A stretch of DNA of 64,000 nucleotides, from NCBI GenBank assembly GCA_903837605.1, contig CAILVF010000087.1, forward strand, positions 186,001 through 250,000, read 5' to 3'. This document shows positions 34,781-43,135 of the stretch, piece by piece. The position numbers and the translations under genes are program-made. The DNA is from an uncultured Bacteroidales bacterium. GTDB taxonomy: Bacteria; Bacteroidota; Bacteroidia; Bacteroidales; FEN-979. Position 1 is the first letter of the stretch. Each line of letters opens with the position of its first letter. Below the pieces are notes generated by a model. That model did no database searches and was not told the DNA's origin. It saw nothing but the letters and a program-made list of their open reading frames with translations.

Positions 34781-37700
34781 ATGGCCGAAGAAGAGAGCAA
34801 GCGCACAAAAAGAAGACCTTTACGAATACTGATCCGCATTGCTTCCGGCATAATCCTCCTGCTTGCACTGATGGTGATCAGTGTATATGTAATTTTCAAT
34901 TTCTTCGGGAATAAAATCCTGCGTGATATGTTGCAGCGTAAGATGTATGCAACCAGCCAGGGGCTATATACGATAAATTTTTCGGACATCAAGGTCAATA
35001 TATTTACAAGAAATGTATCGGTTCTTGATTTCAGCCTCACTCCCGATACGGCTCTCTACGCTAAACTTAAACTGGAAGGGAAAGCGAAAAAGACCCTGTA
35101 TAAAATTTCATACAAGGAACTGTTTTTGCACCGTTTGAATTTCAGGGAAATATATCTCAACAGGACAATACACCTGCGGGAAATGCTGATCGTCAGGCCC
35201 GAAATTGTGCTTATGGGTTTTCCTGATACACTCACTTCTAAAAAAGGGAGATTTACAAATGTATATGAAGATGTTTATCCTCTTGCTTCACAGATTTTCA
35301 AGGAAATTCATATAGATTCAATTTATGTTGAGAGGGCAAGAATAAATTTCGACAAGGAGGGTGTGCCGGGAAAGCAGTCGATAGGGCAGTATGAATTTTC
35401 GGCTGTGCTTCGCGACGTCTCTATTAATCCATTCAGTTACTACAACCATCAGCGGGTGTTTTATTCCCGTGATATAGATTTTATAGTACATAATGTCAGG
35501 TATAGTCTTACCGACAGCCTTTATTTCCTGCAAGCTGAAGAAATCGGCTTTAACCTTATGAAGTCCAGATTATACGGAAAGAACGTGTCTCTGCGTCCAA
35601 ATTTTAATTCACGAAGATTAAGCCATGCGAGGCAAGGGACTTTTTTCCAGATCGACCTGCCCGACTTTTACATTGAGGGGATCAACCTGTATTCTGCTCT
35701 TACTGAAAAGAAAGTTCACCTGAATAAAATTGAGCTGGATCTTGCAAGGCTTAAAATCTTCAATAATACTTCCGAGGAAGCTGTTGCTGCCAGGCTCGAT
35801 CCGGAACGCCGGCGGAAACGAAAACCTATCAATAAGGCCGACCTGTACACAATCATGGCAGGGAAACTGAAATCGGTGAAAATTGACACTTTTTTAATTC
35901 ATGAGGCATCGCTTGAATACTTCAGGAATCTGAATGAGGGGAACCCTGAACTCAGGGTGGCCAGAATGGATATCAGAGTGTCGGATTTCAAACTGGATAC
36001 ACTTTCATATAAACAAAAAAGCAGGATTTTCTATGCAAAAGACATTGACCTTAACCTGCACGAGATAGTTTTAAGGCTCAGGGACCAGATCCATGTATTG
36101 AATGCCGGGCATGTTTATATTTCCACAAAAAAGAACATTGTTGACATTGAAGATGCGATGCTTTATTCTGACAAGGACAGGAACCTGCAAAACCAGGAAA
36201 ACATCAAAAACACAATCACGGTTTTGCTGCCCGATCTGAAATTTAACAACATTGACCTTTTAAAAGTGTTTCATAAGCAGGACCTGGTTTTCGGCAACCT
36301 CTTTGTCGAAGCCCCCGATGTTCAATATACCAAGTACAGGCCGGCAGTAAAAAAGGATGCCAGGTTCAGGAATCCCCAGGATTTCTTTGATCAATCAAAC
36401 GAAGACGTGGTCTATGACCTGCTGAAAAAATATCTCAACTCGATCAAAGGGGATTCAATTATCGTAAACCATGGATTCCTGGGCTTTCATCAGAATACCG
36501 GAAATGCAGACCAGAAAATCAGTTCAGGTTCCTTCGACCTGAAGATGTACGATTTTTTGATTGACTCTACCCACGGGATGAACCAGCAGGGATATTTCTA
36601 CAGCAAAGATTTTGATTTAGATCTCAGGTCTTTAAACTATACTTCCCCCGACAGCCTCAGGCAGATTAACATAAGCCGCCTGCATATTGCAACACAGGAT
36701 TCACTGATCGAGTCTGACAGCATTTCCTTTATCCGGACAATGGAACCGCTGACTTCAGAAACCCACAGGAAATCCAACGTTTCTTTGAAATTCACTCTTG
36801 ACAACCTGTTCCTCCAGGGATTGAACCATAAAAAGCTTTTCCTGGACAAAGTACTCCAGGCTAACCTCCTGATGCTCGACAATCCGCAACTCAGCCTTAA
36901 GGCAGGAGACCCGGAAGTTTTCAAGCCAGGCACGGAAGATGAAAGACTTGCTGCATCCCAGGACCTGGTCAGGTTTTTAAATGTCAGCAAACTGGTCATT
37001 TTAAAAGGAGACCTGGCTTTTGATGGGCTTGAACGCACAAAATCAAGCTATTTTAAGTTGAAGGATATAGATTTTTCTATTCAGAATCTTGGTTTGAGGT
37101 TGCCCGACAGGGGAAAAATGAACGGCTCCATGCGTTTTGATTCCATCAGTCTTTCGGTTACACCTTTGAAGATGATAGTCATGGACAGTGCATACGAAGT
37201 GCGATGCGACAACATAAGCCTGAACTCCTATCCGCTGGATATAGAGGCAAAGGGTATTAGCATAGAGCCCCTGAAGCATTTGAACAAAAACTCCAGGGGA
37301 AAAACTTTGGTGAGGGCAAAAATTCCAAGGCTCAGCATTAAGGATTTTTATTTTGACAAAGCATTGTTTGAAAAGAGATGGATCATCGGAAGCATTGTTG
37401 TTACAAAACCCGATTTTGATGTTTCATTTTACAGTAATAAAGACAAAAAGACAGGTAAAATTCCACTCGCCTTTCCTTACAACGAGACGACAGGATCGTT
37501 TGTTATTGACAGCATCCTGATTAAAAATGCCAGGGCAAGACTTCATCTTCACGGGGAAGATAAAAGTGTAAAAGATTATACTGTGGATGACCTGCAGGTA
37601 TCTGTTATGCATTTCCTGCTGGATTCACTGAACCGGGAAGGGATTCCAGGTATTCCATTATTTAATGCGGCCGATATTTCCTTATCGGCAAAAGGCATGA

Positions 37701-38728
37701 ACTTTATTCTCACAGATAGTCTTTATTCAGCAGGATTTACAAGAATAAGCCTCAGTACCGGGAAGAAAAAACTGATCCTGGACTCATTGTTACTGATTCC
37801 CAACTTCAGCAGGGCTGAGTTCTATAAAGTATTGGGTTACCAAACGGATATTTTCTCTGTTTCGGTCCCGAAAATAGAAGTGTTAAGCCTGGATTTTGCA
37901 AAATTTATCTCACAGAAATCCATCTATGTACGTTCACTGGTGTTTTCAAGTCCTCATTCCGAGATCTACCGGGATAAAAGAGTAGAAGGCCGCAAACTTG
38001 ATAAAAAATATTTATTTCAGACCCTCATCAGAAAAATTCCCTTAACACTCACGGTGGATACAGTAAAATTCAACAATGGATATGCAAGGTACGAAGAACA
38101 GACCGGGAATGAACCAGGTCGTGTTTTTTTCAGCAGGATGAATGTCGTAGTCACTAATCTTACCAACGACACAGCTGTTCTGAAAAAAAACAGGATCATG
38201 GCTGTAAATGGCAATTCCCGTCTTATGGACAAAGGTCATGTGCAGGGGCATTTCCGTTTTGACCTGGTCAACCCGAGAGATTCTATGTGGTGGTTTGCCA
38301 CAATTGATTCGGTTGATCTGAAGGAGATCAATCCCATGTTAACAAGACTTATGCCGGCGAAGATCTCACATGGGTTCTTAAACAGGGCAAACATATCCCT
38401 TGTATCCGCTAATGATGCAACAGCAGTAGGTAACATCAGTGTGAATTACCGCAACTTATATGTTGAACTCAATTTGTTTGCCAAAGGATCATTTATAAAA
38501 CTGAAGAATGAATTATTGACAGACGTAGCCAACGCTTTTTTGCCCGACGACAACCCTGATCAGAATGGAAAATTAAGGGAGGGAATTATTTATTTTAAAA
38601 GGGATACTACAAAAGCATTCTTTAATTACATATGGAAAAGCACTCTGAGCGGCCTGAAGTCTTCAGTCGGGTTTAATACCGAGGAACAGAAGGAAATAAA
38701 AAAGAAGCTGACAAGAAAGGCCAGATAA
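34781..38728 (+). CDS. AsmA/DUF748-like large envelope protein
   Basis: 1315 aa from the ATG at 34781 (MAEEESKRTKRR); an in-frame TTG at 34766 is less likely. A basic N-terminus is followed by one membrane helix (about 18-45, LIRIASGIILLLALMVISVY). The rest is a long run of repeated beta-strand modules with recurring phrases such as YSLTDSLYFLQA, FYAKDIDLNLHEI and SKDFDLDLRSLNY. This is typical of inner-membrane-anchored AsmA/TamB/DUF748-type proteins that bridge the periplasm and carry phospholipids. The role is inferred from fold-like features. It begins a plus-strand cluster with ftsX. Confidence 0.7.
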   Translation: MAEEESKRTKRRPLRILIRIASGIILLLALMVISVYVIFNFFGNKILRDMLQRKMYATSQGLYTINFSDIKVNIFTRNVSVLDFSLTPDTALYAKLKLEGKAKKTLYKISYKELFLHRLNFREIYLNRTIHLREMLIVRPEIVLMGFPDTLTSKKGRFTNVYEDVYPLASQIFKEIHIDSIYVERARINFDKEGVPGKQSIGQYEFSAVLRDVSINPFSYYNHQRVFYSRDIDFIVHNVRYSLTDSLYFLQAEEIGFNLMKSRLYGKNVSLRPNFNSRRLSHARQGTFFQIDLPDFYIEGINLYSALTEKKVHLNKIELDLARLKIFNNTSEEAVAARLDPERRRKRKPINKADLYTIMAGKLKSVKIDTFLIHEASLEYFRNLNEGNPELRVARMDIRVSDFKLDTLSYKQKSRIFYAKDIDLNLHEIVLRLRDQIHVLNAGHVYISTKKNIVDIEDAMLYSDKDRNLQNQENIKNTITVLLPDLKFNNIDLLKVFHKQDLVFGNLFVEAPDVQYTKYRPAVKKDARFRNPQDFFDQSNEDVVYDLLKKYLNSIKGDSIIVNHGFLGFHQNTGNADQKISSGSFDLKMYDFLIDSTHGMNQQGYFYSKDFDLDLRSLNYTSPDSLRQINISRLHIATQDSLIESDSISFIRTMEPLTSETHRKSNVSLKFTLDNLFLQGLNHKKLFLDKVLQANLLMLDNPQLSLKAGDPEVFKPGTEDERLAASQDLVRFLNVSKLVILKGDLAFDGLERTKSSYFKLKDIDFSIQNLGLRLPDRGKMNGSMRFDSISLSVTPLKMIVMDSAYEVRCDNISLNSYPLDIEAKGISIEPLKHLNKNSRGKTLVRAKIPRLSIKDFYFDKALFEKRWIIGSIVVTKPDFDVSFYSNKDKKTGKIPLAFPYNETTGSFVIDSILIKNARARLHLHGEDKSVKDYTVDDLQVSVMHFLLDSLNREGIPGIPLFNAADISLSAKGMNFILTDSLYSAGFTRISLSTGKKKLILDSLLLIPNFSRAEFYKVLGYQTDIFSVSVPKIEVLSLDFAKFISQKSIYVRSLVFSSPHSEIYRDKRVEGRKLDKKYLFQTLIRKIPLTLTVDTVKFNNGYARYEEQTGNEPGRVFFSRMNVVVTNLTNDTAVLKKNRIMAVNGNSRLMDKGHVQGHFRFDLVNPRDSMWWFATIDSVDLKEINPMLTRLMPAKISHGFLNRANISLVSANDATAVGNISVNYRNLYVELNLFAKGSFIKLKNELLTDVANAFLPDDNPDQNGKLREGIIYFKRDTTKAFFNYIWKSTLSGLKSSVGFNTEEQKEIKKKLTRKAR

Positions 38729-38781
38729 ATTTTCTGTAAATTCGCAAAGCTTTTAGAATTGCGATTTAAGCAAGATATCAT

Positions 38782-39666
38782 ATGGCTTTGCTCCCCCAGG
38801 AAGAAAAGTATTTTCAGAGAAGAATAGCCACTTCCTATGTGACTACTATGATCAGCACAACCCTGGTCCTTTTCCTGCTGGGGCTCATCGGGCTTATTTT
38901 TCTTCATGCAAGCATCTTATCAGATTATGTCAAGGAAAACATAGGTTTTTCTATCATGATCAGGGAAGGAGTTAGGGAAGCCGGGATTCTCGAACTAAAG
39001 AAAAGGCTTGATCTGGAGCCTTATGTAAAATCCTCTGAATATATTCCAAAGGAAAGGGCTGCAGATCAGCTGCAGGAGGATCTTGGGGAAGACTTTATCG
39101 GGTTCCTGGGATACAACCCTCTGCTGCACAGCATCGACCTGAGGCTTAAAGCATCTTATGCCAATGCCGACAGTATCATCCGCATAGAAAAGAAATTGCT
39201 AGCCAGGCCTGAGGTGAAAGAAGTTTTTTACCAGAAATCCCTGATAGACATGATCAATAAGAACCTGAATAAAGTTAGTCTTGTGCTGCTGGGGTTTTCG
39301 GCAATCATGTTTTTCATTGCCATCGTCCTCATCAATAACACGATTCGGCTTGCAATATATTCCAAGCGTTTCCTTATCCGCAGCATGCAGCTCGTAGGGG
39401 CAACCGAAAGCTTCATCCGCAGGCCATTTCTTGAAAAGGCTATTGCCAACGGAATTCTAAGTTCCCTGCTTGCAATAGGAATGCTCGTATTGACACTTTA
39501 TTTCAGCATTGAACAGTTGCCGGAATTGCTTGCATTACAGGATCCGGTCAGGCTGGTTGTACTGGTTATATTCATCATCGCTCTGGGAATAGGCATCTCC
39601 TGGAGTTCCACTTATATGTCGGTCAGGAAGTACCTCCGCATCAAAACCGACCTGCTCTATACCTGA
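38782..39666 (+). CDS. ftsX: Cell division permease FtsX
   Basis: 294 aa with four membrane helices: one near residue 30 (TLVLFLLGLIGLIFLHASIL), then three in the C-terminal half (KVSLVLLGFSAIMFFIAIVL and two more to 285). The periplasmic domain lies between helices 1 and 2. The FtsX family signature RLAIYSKRFLIRSMQLVGAT is clear. With FtsE it regulates peptidoglycan hydrolases at division. ftsE is not in this cluster. A -7-like element TAAATTCG (one mismatch) is about 40 bp upstream. Confidence 0.92.
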   Translation: MALLPQEEKYFQRRIATSYVTTMISTTLVLFLLGLIGLIFLHASILSDYVKENIGFSIMIREGVREAGILELKKRLDLEPYVKSSEYIPKERAADQLQEDLGEDFIGFLGYNPLLHSIDLRLKASYANADSIIRIEKKLLARPEVKEVFYQKSLIDMINKNLNKVSLVLLGFSAIMFFIAIVLINNTIRLAIYSKRFLIRSMQLVGATESFIRRPFLEKAIANGILSSLLAIGMLVLTLYFSIEQLPELLALQDPVRLVVLVIFIIALGIGISWSSTYMSVRKYLRIKTDLLYT

Positions 39667-39682
39667 TTGTCAGAAAATTTCA

Positions 39683-39690
39683 TAATTTTG
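39683..39690 (+). promoter_or_regulatory. Bacteroidota -7 element before the DUF3098 gene
   Basis: TAATTTTG, matching TAnnTTTG, 19 bp upstream of the ATG at 39710 and after the ftsX stop. It could be an internal promoter for DUF3098-uppP-truB-tadA. Confidence 0.45.
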
Positions 39691-39709
39691 TGGGCCTAAA
39701 TTGAATTTC

Positions 39710-40003
39710 ATGGACAAGAATAAAAAGCCAGTTGCTTCAAAAAAGCCGGCAGAAGCAGCAAAACCTGCACCTGCAGCTAAGCTTGGCGAGTTTGCTTTCG
39801 GAAAAGAAAATTACCGTCTGATGCTGATCGGCCTGTTTTTTATCGCATTAGGATTTCTGTTGATGATTGGGGGCGGATCCGATGACCCCAAGGTCTTCAA
39901 TTATGATCTTTTTAGTTTCCGCCGCATTACCCTTGCGCCTATCCTTATCCTTGCCGGTTATGTGATAGAGATCTTTGCTATCATGAAAAAACCCAAAGAT
40001 TAA
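39710..40003 (+). CDS. DUF3098 small membrane protein
   Basis: 97 aa from the ATG at 39710 (MDKNKKPVASKKPAE); a TTG at 39701 is the only alternative and less likely. A Lys/Ala/Pro-rich tail leads to two hydrophobic segments (YRLMLIGLFFIALGFLLMIG and ITLAPILILAGYVIEIFAIM). This matches DUF3098, a Bacteroidota family found between ftsX and uppP. Its stop overlaps the start of uppP (TAATG), so the two are translationally coupled. Function unknown; a link to the envelope or to FtsX is inferred from context. Confidence 0.88.
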   Translation: MDKNKKPVASKKPAEAAKPAPAAKLGEFAFGKENYRLMLIGLFFIALGFLLMIGGGSDDPKVFNYDLFSFRRITLAPILILAGYVIEIFAIMKKPKD

Positions 40004-40806
40004 TGACGGTTTTACAGGCCATTATCATGGCAATAGTGGAAGGGCTTACCGAGTTTCTTCCCATTTCCAGTACAGGCCATATGGCGCTTACAAGTGCAAT
40101 CCTGAACATCACTGATAAAGAATTTTCCAATCTTTTCATCGAAACCGTACAGTTCGGGGCGATCATTTCGGTTCTGGTGCTTTATTGGCGCAAATTTTTA
40201 AATTTCAAGAGTTTCGATTTTTACCTTAAACTGTTAGTAGCTTTCATCCCGGCGGCGATCGTTGGTGTTTTACTGAAGAAAAGAATCGAAGAGCTGATCC
40301 AAAGCCCGTTATTTATTACGATTATCATGTTCCTTGGCGGGTTTATCCTTCTTTTTATCGACAAGTGGTTTAAAAATCCGACCATAGAAAAAGAAGAAGA
40401 TATTACCTATAAAAATTCGCTGATCATTGGCATTTTCCAGCTTCTCGCAGTAGTGTTCCCGGGGTTCAGCCGTTCTGCTGCGACCATCATGGGCGGCATG
40501 CAGCAGAAACTTAACAGGACCATGGCCGCTGAGTTCTCTTTTTTCCTGGCTGTTCCCACCTTGGCCGGAGCTTTTGCAAAAGGGTTATGGGACGCTTACA
40601 GGCACAACCCGGAATTGTTGAACCATCATAATATCAATTTGATAATCCTTGGAAATATCGTAGCGTTCATTGTTGCTGTAATTGCTATTAAAGGGTTTAT
40701 TTCCTTCCTCATCAAACATGGATTCGTACTCTTTGGGTGGTATCGTATAATCGTAGGATTTCTTCTTCTTGTTTTCCTCCTTACCGGACATAGTTTAAGC
40801 CTGTAG
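40003..40806 (+). CDS. uppP: Undecaprenyl-diphosphatase UppP (BacA)
   Basis: 267 aa, polytopic. It recycles undecaprenyl pyrophosphate, the lipid carrier for peptidoglycan, and gives bacitracin tolerance. Catalytic motifs: VEGLTEFLPISSTGHM with the Glu and Ser, and PGFSRSAATIMGGM with the Arg. About eight membrane helices are visible. It overlaps DUF3098 by one base and is followed by truB after 2 bp. Confidence 0.96.
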   Translation: MTVLQAIIMAIVEGLTEFLPISSTGHMALTSAILNITDKEFSNLFIETVQFGAIISVLVLYWRKFLNFKSFDFYLKLLVAFIPAAIVGVLLKKRIEELIQSPLFITIIMFLGGFILLFIDKWFKNPTIEKEEDITYKNSLIIGIFQLLAVVFPGFSRSAATIMGGMQQKLNRTMAAEFSFFLAVPTLAGAFAKGLWDAYRHNPELLNHHNINLIILGNIVAFIVAVIAIKGFISFLIKHGFVLFGWYRIIVGFLLLVFLLTGHSLSL

Positions 40807-40808
40807 TT

Positions 40809-41516
40809 ATGGGCCTTCAGTTTGAACAGGGAGAGGTTCTCCTGATCAATAAGCCCTACAGATGGACTTCATTTGATGTTGTGGCAAAACTCCGTTCCCT
40901 TATCCGTTCACATCAGCAGATAAAGAAGATTAAAATCGGGCATGCAGGCACTTTGGATCCCCTGGCTACAGGCCTTCTTATCATATGTACAGGGAAGTTC
41001 ACGAAACGGATTGATGAGTTCCAGGGTCTTGAAAAAGAATATACAGGTGTATTCCGAATTGGGGCGACCACTCCTTCTTTCGATCTGGAGAAGGAGATCG
41101 ACAAGGAGCTGCCCTTTGAACATATAACGGTTGAGCAGATCATGGAGGCCGTCGCAAAACTGAGCGGAACATACGAGCAGGCGCCCCCTGTTTTCTCCGC
41201 CAGGAAAATTGCCGGGCGAAGGGCTTATAATTATGCCCGTAACGACCAGGAAGTTGAAATCACACCCAGGCTTGTCACTGTAAGCGGTTTTGAAATCACC
41301 CGGGTTAATTTGCCTTATCTTTGCTTCAGGATCAGTTGCAGCAAAGGAACTTACATTCGTTCCATAGCCAGGGACCTGGGGGTTCTGTTAGGATGCGGTG
41401 CACATCTCACTGAGCTTTGCCGTACACGCATCGGGACGTACTTTCTCAGGGATGCATGGGAAATGGAAAATATCGGCCAGTCTTTGTTTGCAAATGATGA
41501 ATTGACAGGTTCATGA
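40809..41516 (+). CDS. truB: tRNA pseudouridine-55 synthase TruB
   Basis: 235 aa, slightly short because the C-terminal PUA extension of some homologues is absent. Catalytic Asp in GHAGTLDPLATGLL, and VLLINKPYRWTSFDVV at the N-terminus. GTYIRSIARDLG is the late conserved block. It makes the universal psi-55 in the T-loop. Its TGA stop overlaps the ATG of the deaminase gene (ATGA), so the two are coupled. Confidence 0.95.
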   Translation: MGLQFEQGEVLLINKPYRWTSFDVVAKLRSLIRSHQQIKKIKIGHAGTLDPLATGLLIICTGKFTKRIDEFQGLEKEYTGVFRIGATTPSFDLEKEIDKELPFEHITVEQIMEAVAKLSGTYEQAPPVFSARKIAGRRAYNYARNDQEVEITPRLVTVSGFEITRVNLPYLCFRISCSKGTYIRSIARDLGVLLGCGAHLTELCRTRIGTYFLRDAWEMENIGQSLFANDELTGS

Positions 41517-41974
41517 AAACAGCGTCTTATCCTTTGTTTTCCGATGAGTACTTTATGAATGAAGCTCTTAAAGAAGCGCAGAAAGCTTTTGAAAAAGACG
41601 AAGTTCCTGTTGGGGCAATAATAGTATGCGATAAACGGATAATCGCCCGCGCCCACAATTTAACCGAAACCCTGAACGATGTTACGGCCCATGCAGAAAT
41701 GCAGGCATTCACCTCTGCTGCTGATTTCCTGGGGGGGAAGTACCTGAACGAATGCAGCTTATTTGTAACCCTCGAGCCTTGTGTGATGTGTGCAGGGGCA
41801 TCATTCTGGACCCGGATAGGTAAGTTAACCTATGGAGCGCGCGATGAAAAGAGGGGATTCACCCTGACAGGGCAGCCGCTCTTACACCCAAAGACGACAA
41901 TTTCAAGCGGGATATTAGAATCTGAATGTCAGCGTTTGCTTAAATCATTTTTCGCCAGGAAAAGGAATAAATAA
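41513..41974 (+). CDS. tadA: TadA-like tRNA adenosine / nucleoside deaminase
   Basis: 153 aa, cytidine/deoxycytidylate deaminase fold. Zinc site: AHAEMQAF with the His and catalytic Glu, and LEPCVMCAGA with two Cys. The start EYFMNEALKEAQKAFEKDEV and VPVGAIIV are as in TadA, which converts A34 to inosine in tRNA-Arg(ACG). TadA-type tRNA deaminase is the likeliest function; a guanine deaminase role is less likely. Coupled to truB through ATGA. Confidence 0.86.
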   Translation: MKTASYPLFSDEYFMNEALKEAQKAFEKDEVPVGAIIVCDKRIIARAHNLTETLNDVTAHAEMQAFTSAADFLGGKYLNECSLFVTLEPCVMCAGASFWTRIGKLTYGARDEKRGFTLTGQPLLHPKTTISSGILESECQRLLKSFFARKRNK

Positions 41975-41981
41975 CAAGGTA

Positions 41982-42854
41982 ATGAAACAGAAAATAATCA
42001 ATGTTGATTTAAAAGTGAACCTTGACCCCCTGATCAATTTCACACAAGGTATTTTTCAGAAGAAAGAAATAAAAATAATTACAGAAGAACTCTCCAGGGT
42101 CGCAGGATTTCTGTGGGACAGAAGATGGGCTGAGAGGAATGCCGGCAATATTTCGGTAAATATCACTTCATTGTTTTCGATAAAGGACCTGGACAAGTTC
42201 TCAACTTATCCTTTTCTGCCCCTTCCAAGGGAATATGCAGGGCTTAAGCGACAGCTCCTTCTGATCACTGCAGCAGGTTCGAGGATGAGGGATCTTGCCA
42301 TGGATCCTTTGGAGGAATTATGCCTGGTGTACATCAGTGATTCGGCTAAGGCATATCATATCATTGCACCTGAGCGAATAGAGAAAGAACCTATGCCCAC
42401 CTCGGAACTTCCCACGCATCTTGCTATTCATGAAATGTTATGCAGGACTAACGCCCCGGAGAAAGCACTGGTTCATTCCCATGTAACAGAACTTATTGCC
42501 TTGACACATAATCCCAAATTCCTTTCAGCCGAATCGCTGACCGGCATACTTTGGAAAATGCATCCAGAAACGGTTATATTTCAGCCAAAGGGGTACGGGT
42601 TTGTTCCATACACCATTCCTGGTACAGAAAAAATCGCGACACTGACAGCCCGTTGTTTTGAGAATAACCCTGTGGTGATCTGGGAAAAGCATGGCGCTAT
42701 GGCCATTGGGAAAACAATTTCGGAAGCATTTGATGAACTGGATCTGGCCGCGAAGGCTGCGGGTATATTCCTCAGTTGTGCCCGCAACGGATCGGAACCT
42801 GACGGACTAACGGATGAGGAAATCAGGGAGATCAGGCAACATTACTGCTTGTAA
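41982..42854 (+). CDS. rhaD: Rhamnulose-1-phosphate aldolase-like class II aldolase
   Basis: 290 aa, class II aldolase/adducin family. The best match by motif is RhaD: WAERNAGNISVNI, PTSELPTHLAIHE (compare the E. coli PTSELPAHFLSH), the zinc-binding His pair in ALVHSHVTELIALTH, and the third His in VIWEKHGAMAIG. RhaD splits rhamnulose-1-phosphate into DHAP and lactaldehyde. No rhaA, rhaB or rhaT is adjacent; it sits as the last gene of a housekeeping cluster. Its 3' end overlaps the PID-CTERM gene on the other strand by 23 bp. Confidence 0.8.
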   Translation: MKQKIINVDLKVNLDPLINFTQGIFQKKEIKIITEELSRVAGFLWDRRWAERNAGNISVNITSLFSIKDLDKFSTYPFLPLPREYAGLKRQLLLITAAGSRMRDLAMDPLEELCLVYISDSAKAYHIIAPERIEKEPMPTSELPTHLAIHEMLCRTNAPEKALVHSHVTELIALTHNPKFLSAESLTGILWKMHPETVIFQPKGYGFVPYTIPGTEKIATLTARCFENNPVVIWEKHGAMAIGKTISEAFDELDLAAKAAGIFLSCARNGSEPDGLTDEEIREIRQHYCL

Positions 42855-43125
42855 ATCCGGGATCCGCATCTTCTTCCTCATTCGCCGCATGAATTATTTT
42901 TTTTCCTCTTTTTAGCTGCAGGTACTTTTTACCACCGTATGCTGCCCCTATCCCCAGAAGGATACCCAGTCCGCCATCTATTGGAGCTCCCGCCGGACCC
43001 TGGTCCCCGCCCATCCCATGTTCTGATGGAGGAACAGGGGGCCCCGGATCATCACTGAATGCAGGTAAAGCAAAACCCAGTATTAATCCGCATCCCATAA
43101 CAATCAACTTTACCTTTGTCTTCAT
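42832..43125 (-). CDS. Small PID-CTERM-type sorting protein
   Basis: 97 aa with a signal peptide (about 1-24, ending LPAFSDDP) and a Pro/Gly-rich middle (GPPVPPSEHG). A C-terminal APIDGGLGILLGIGAAYGG helix is followed by KKYLQLKRGKK, the tripartite PID-CTERM signal seen in many small Bacteroidota proteins that are probably processed by an exosortase-like enzyme. An unusual acidic tail of about 19 residues follows the basic stretch. The last eight codons overlap the rhaD end on the opposite strand. The gene is followed upstream (10 bp) by a T9SS cargo gene in the same direction. Confidence 0.78.
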   Translation of the reverse strand: MKTKVKLIVMGCGLILGFALPAFSDDPGPPVPPSEHGMGGDQGPAGAPIDGGLGILLGIGAAYGGKKYLQLKRGKKIIHAANEEEDADPGFTSSNVA

Positions 43126-43135
43126 AATATCAATT

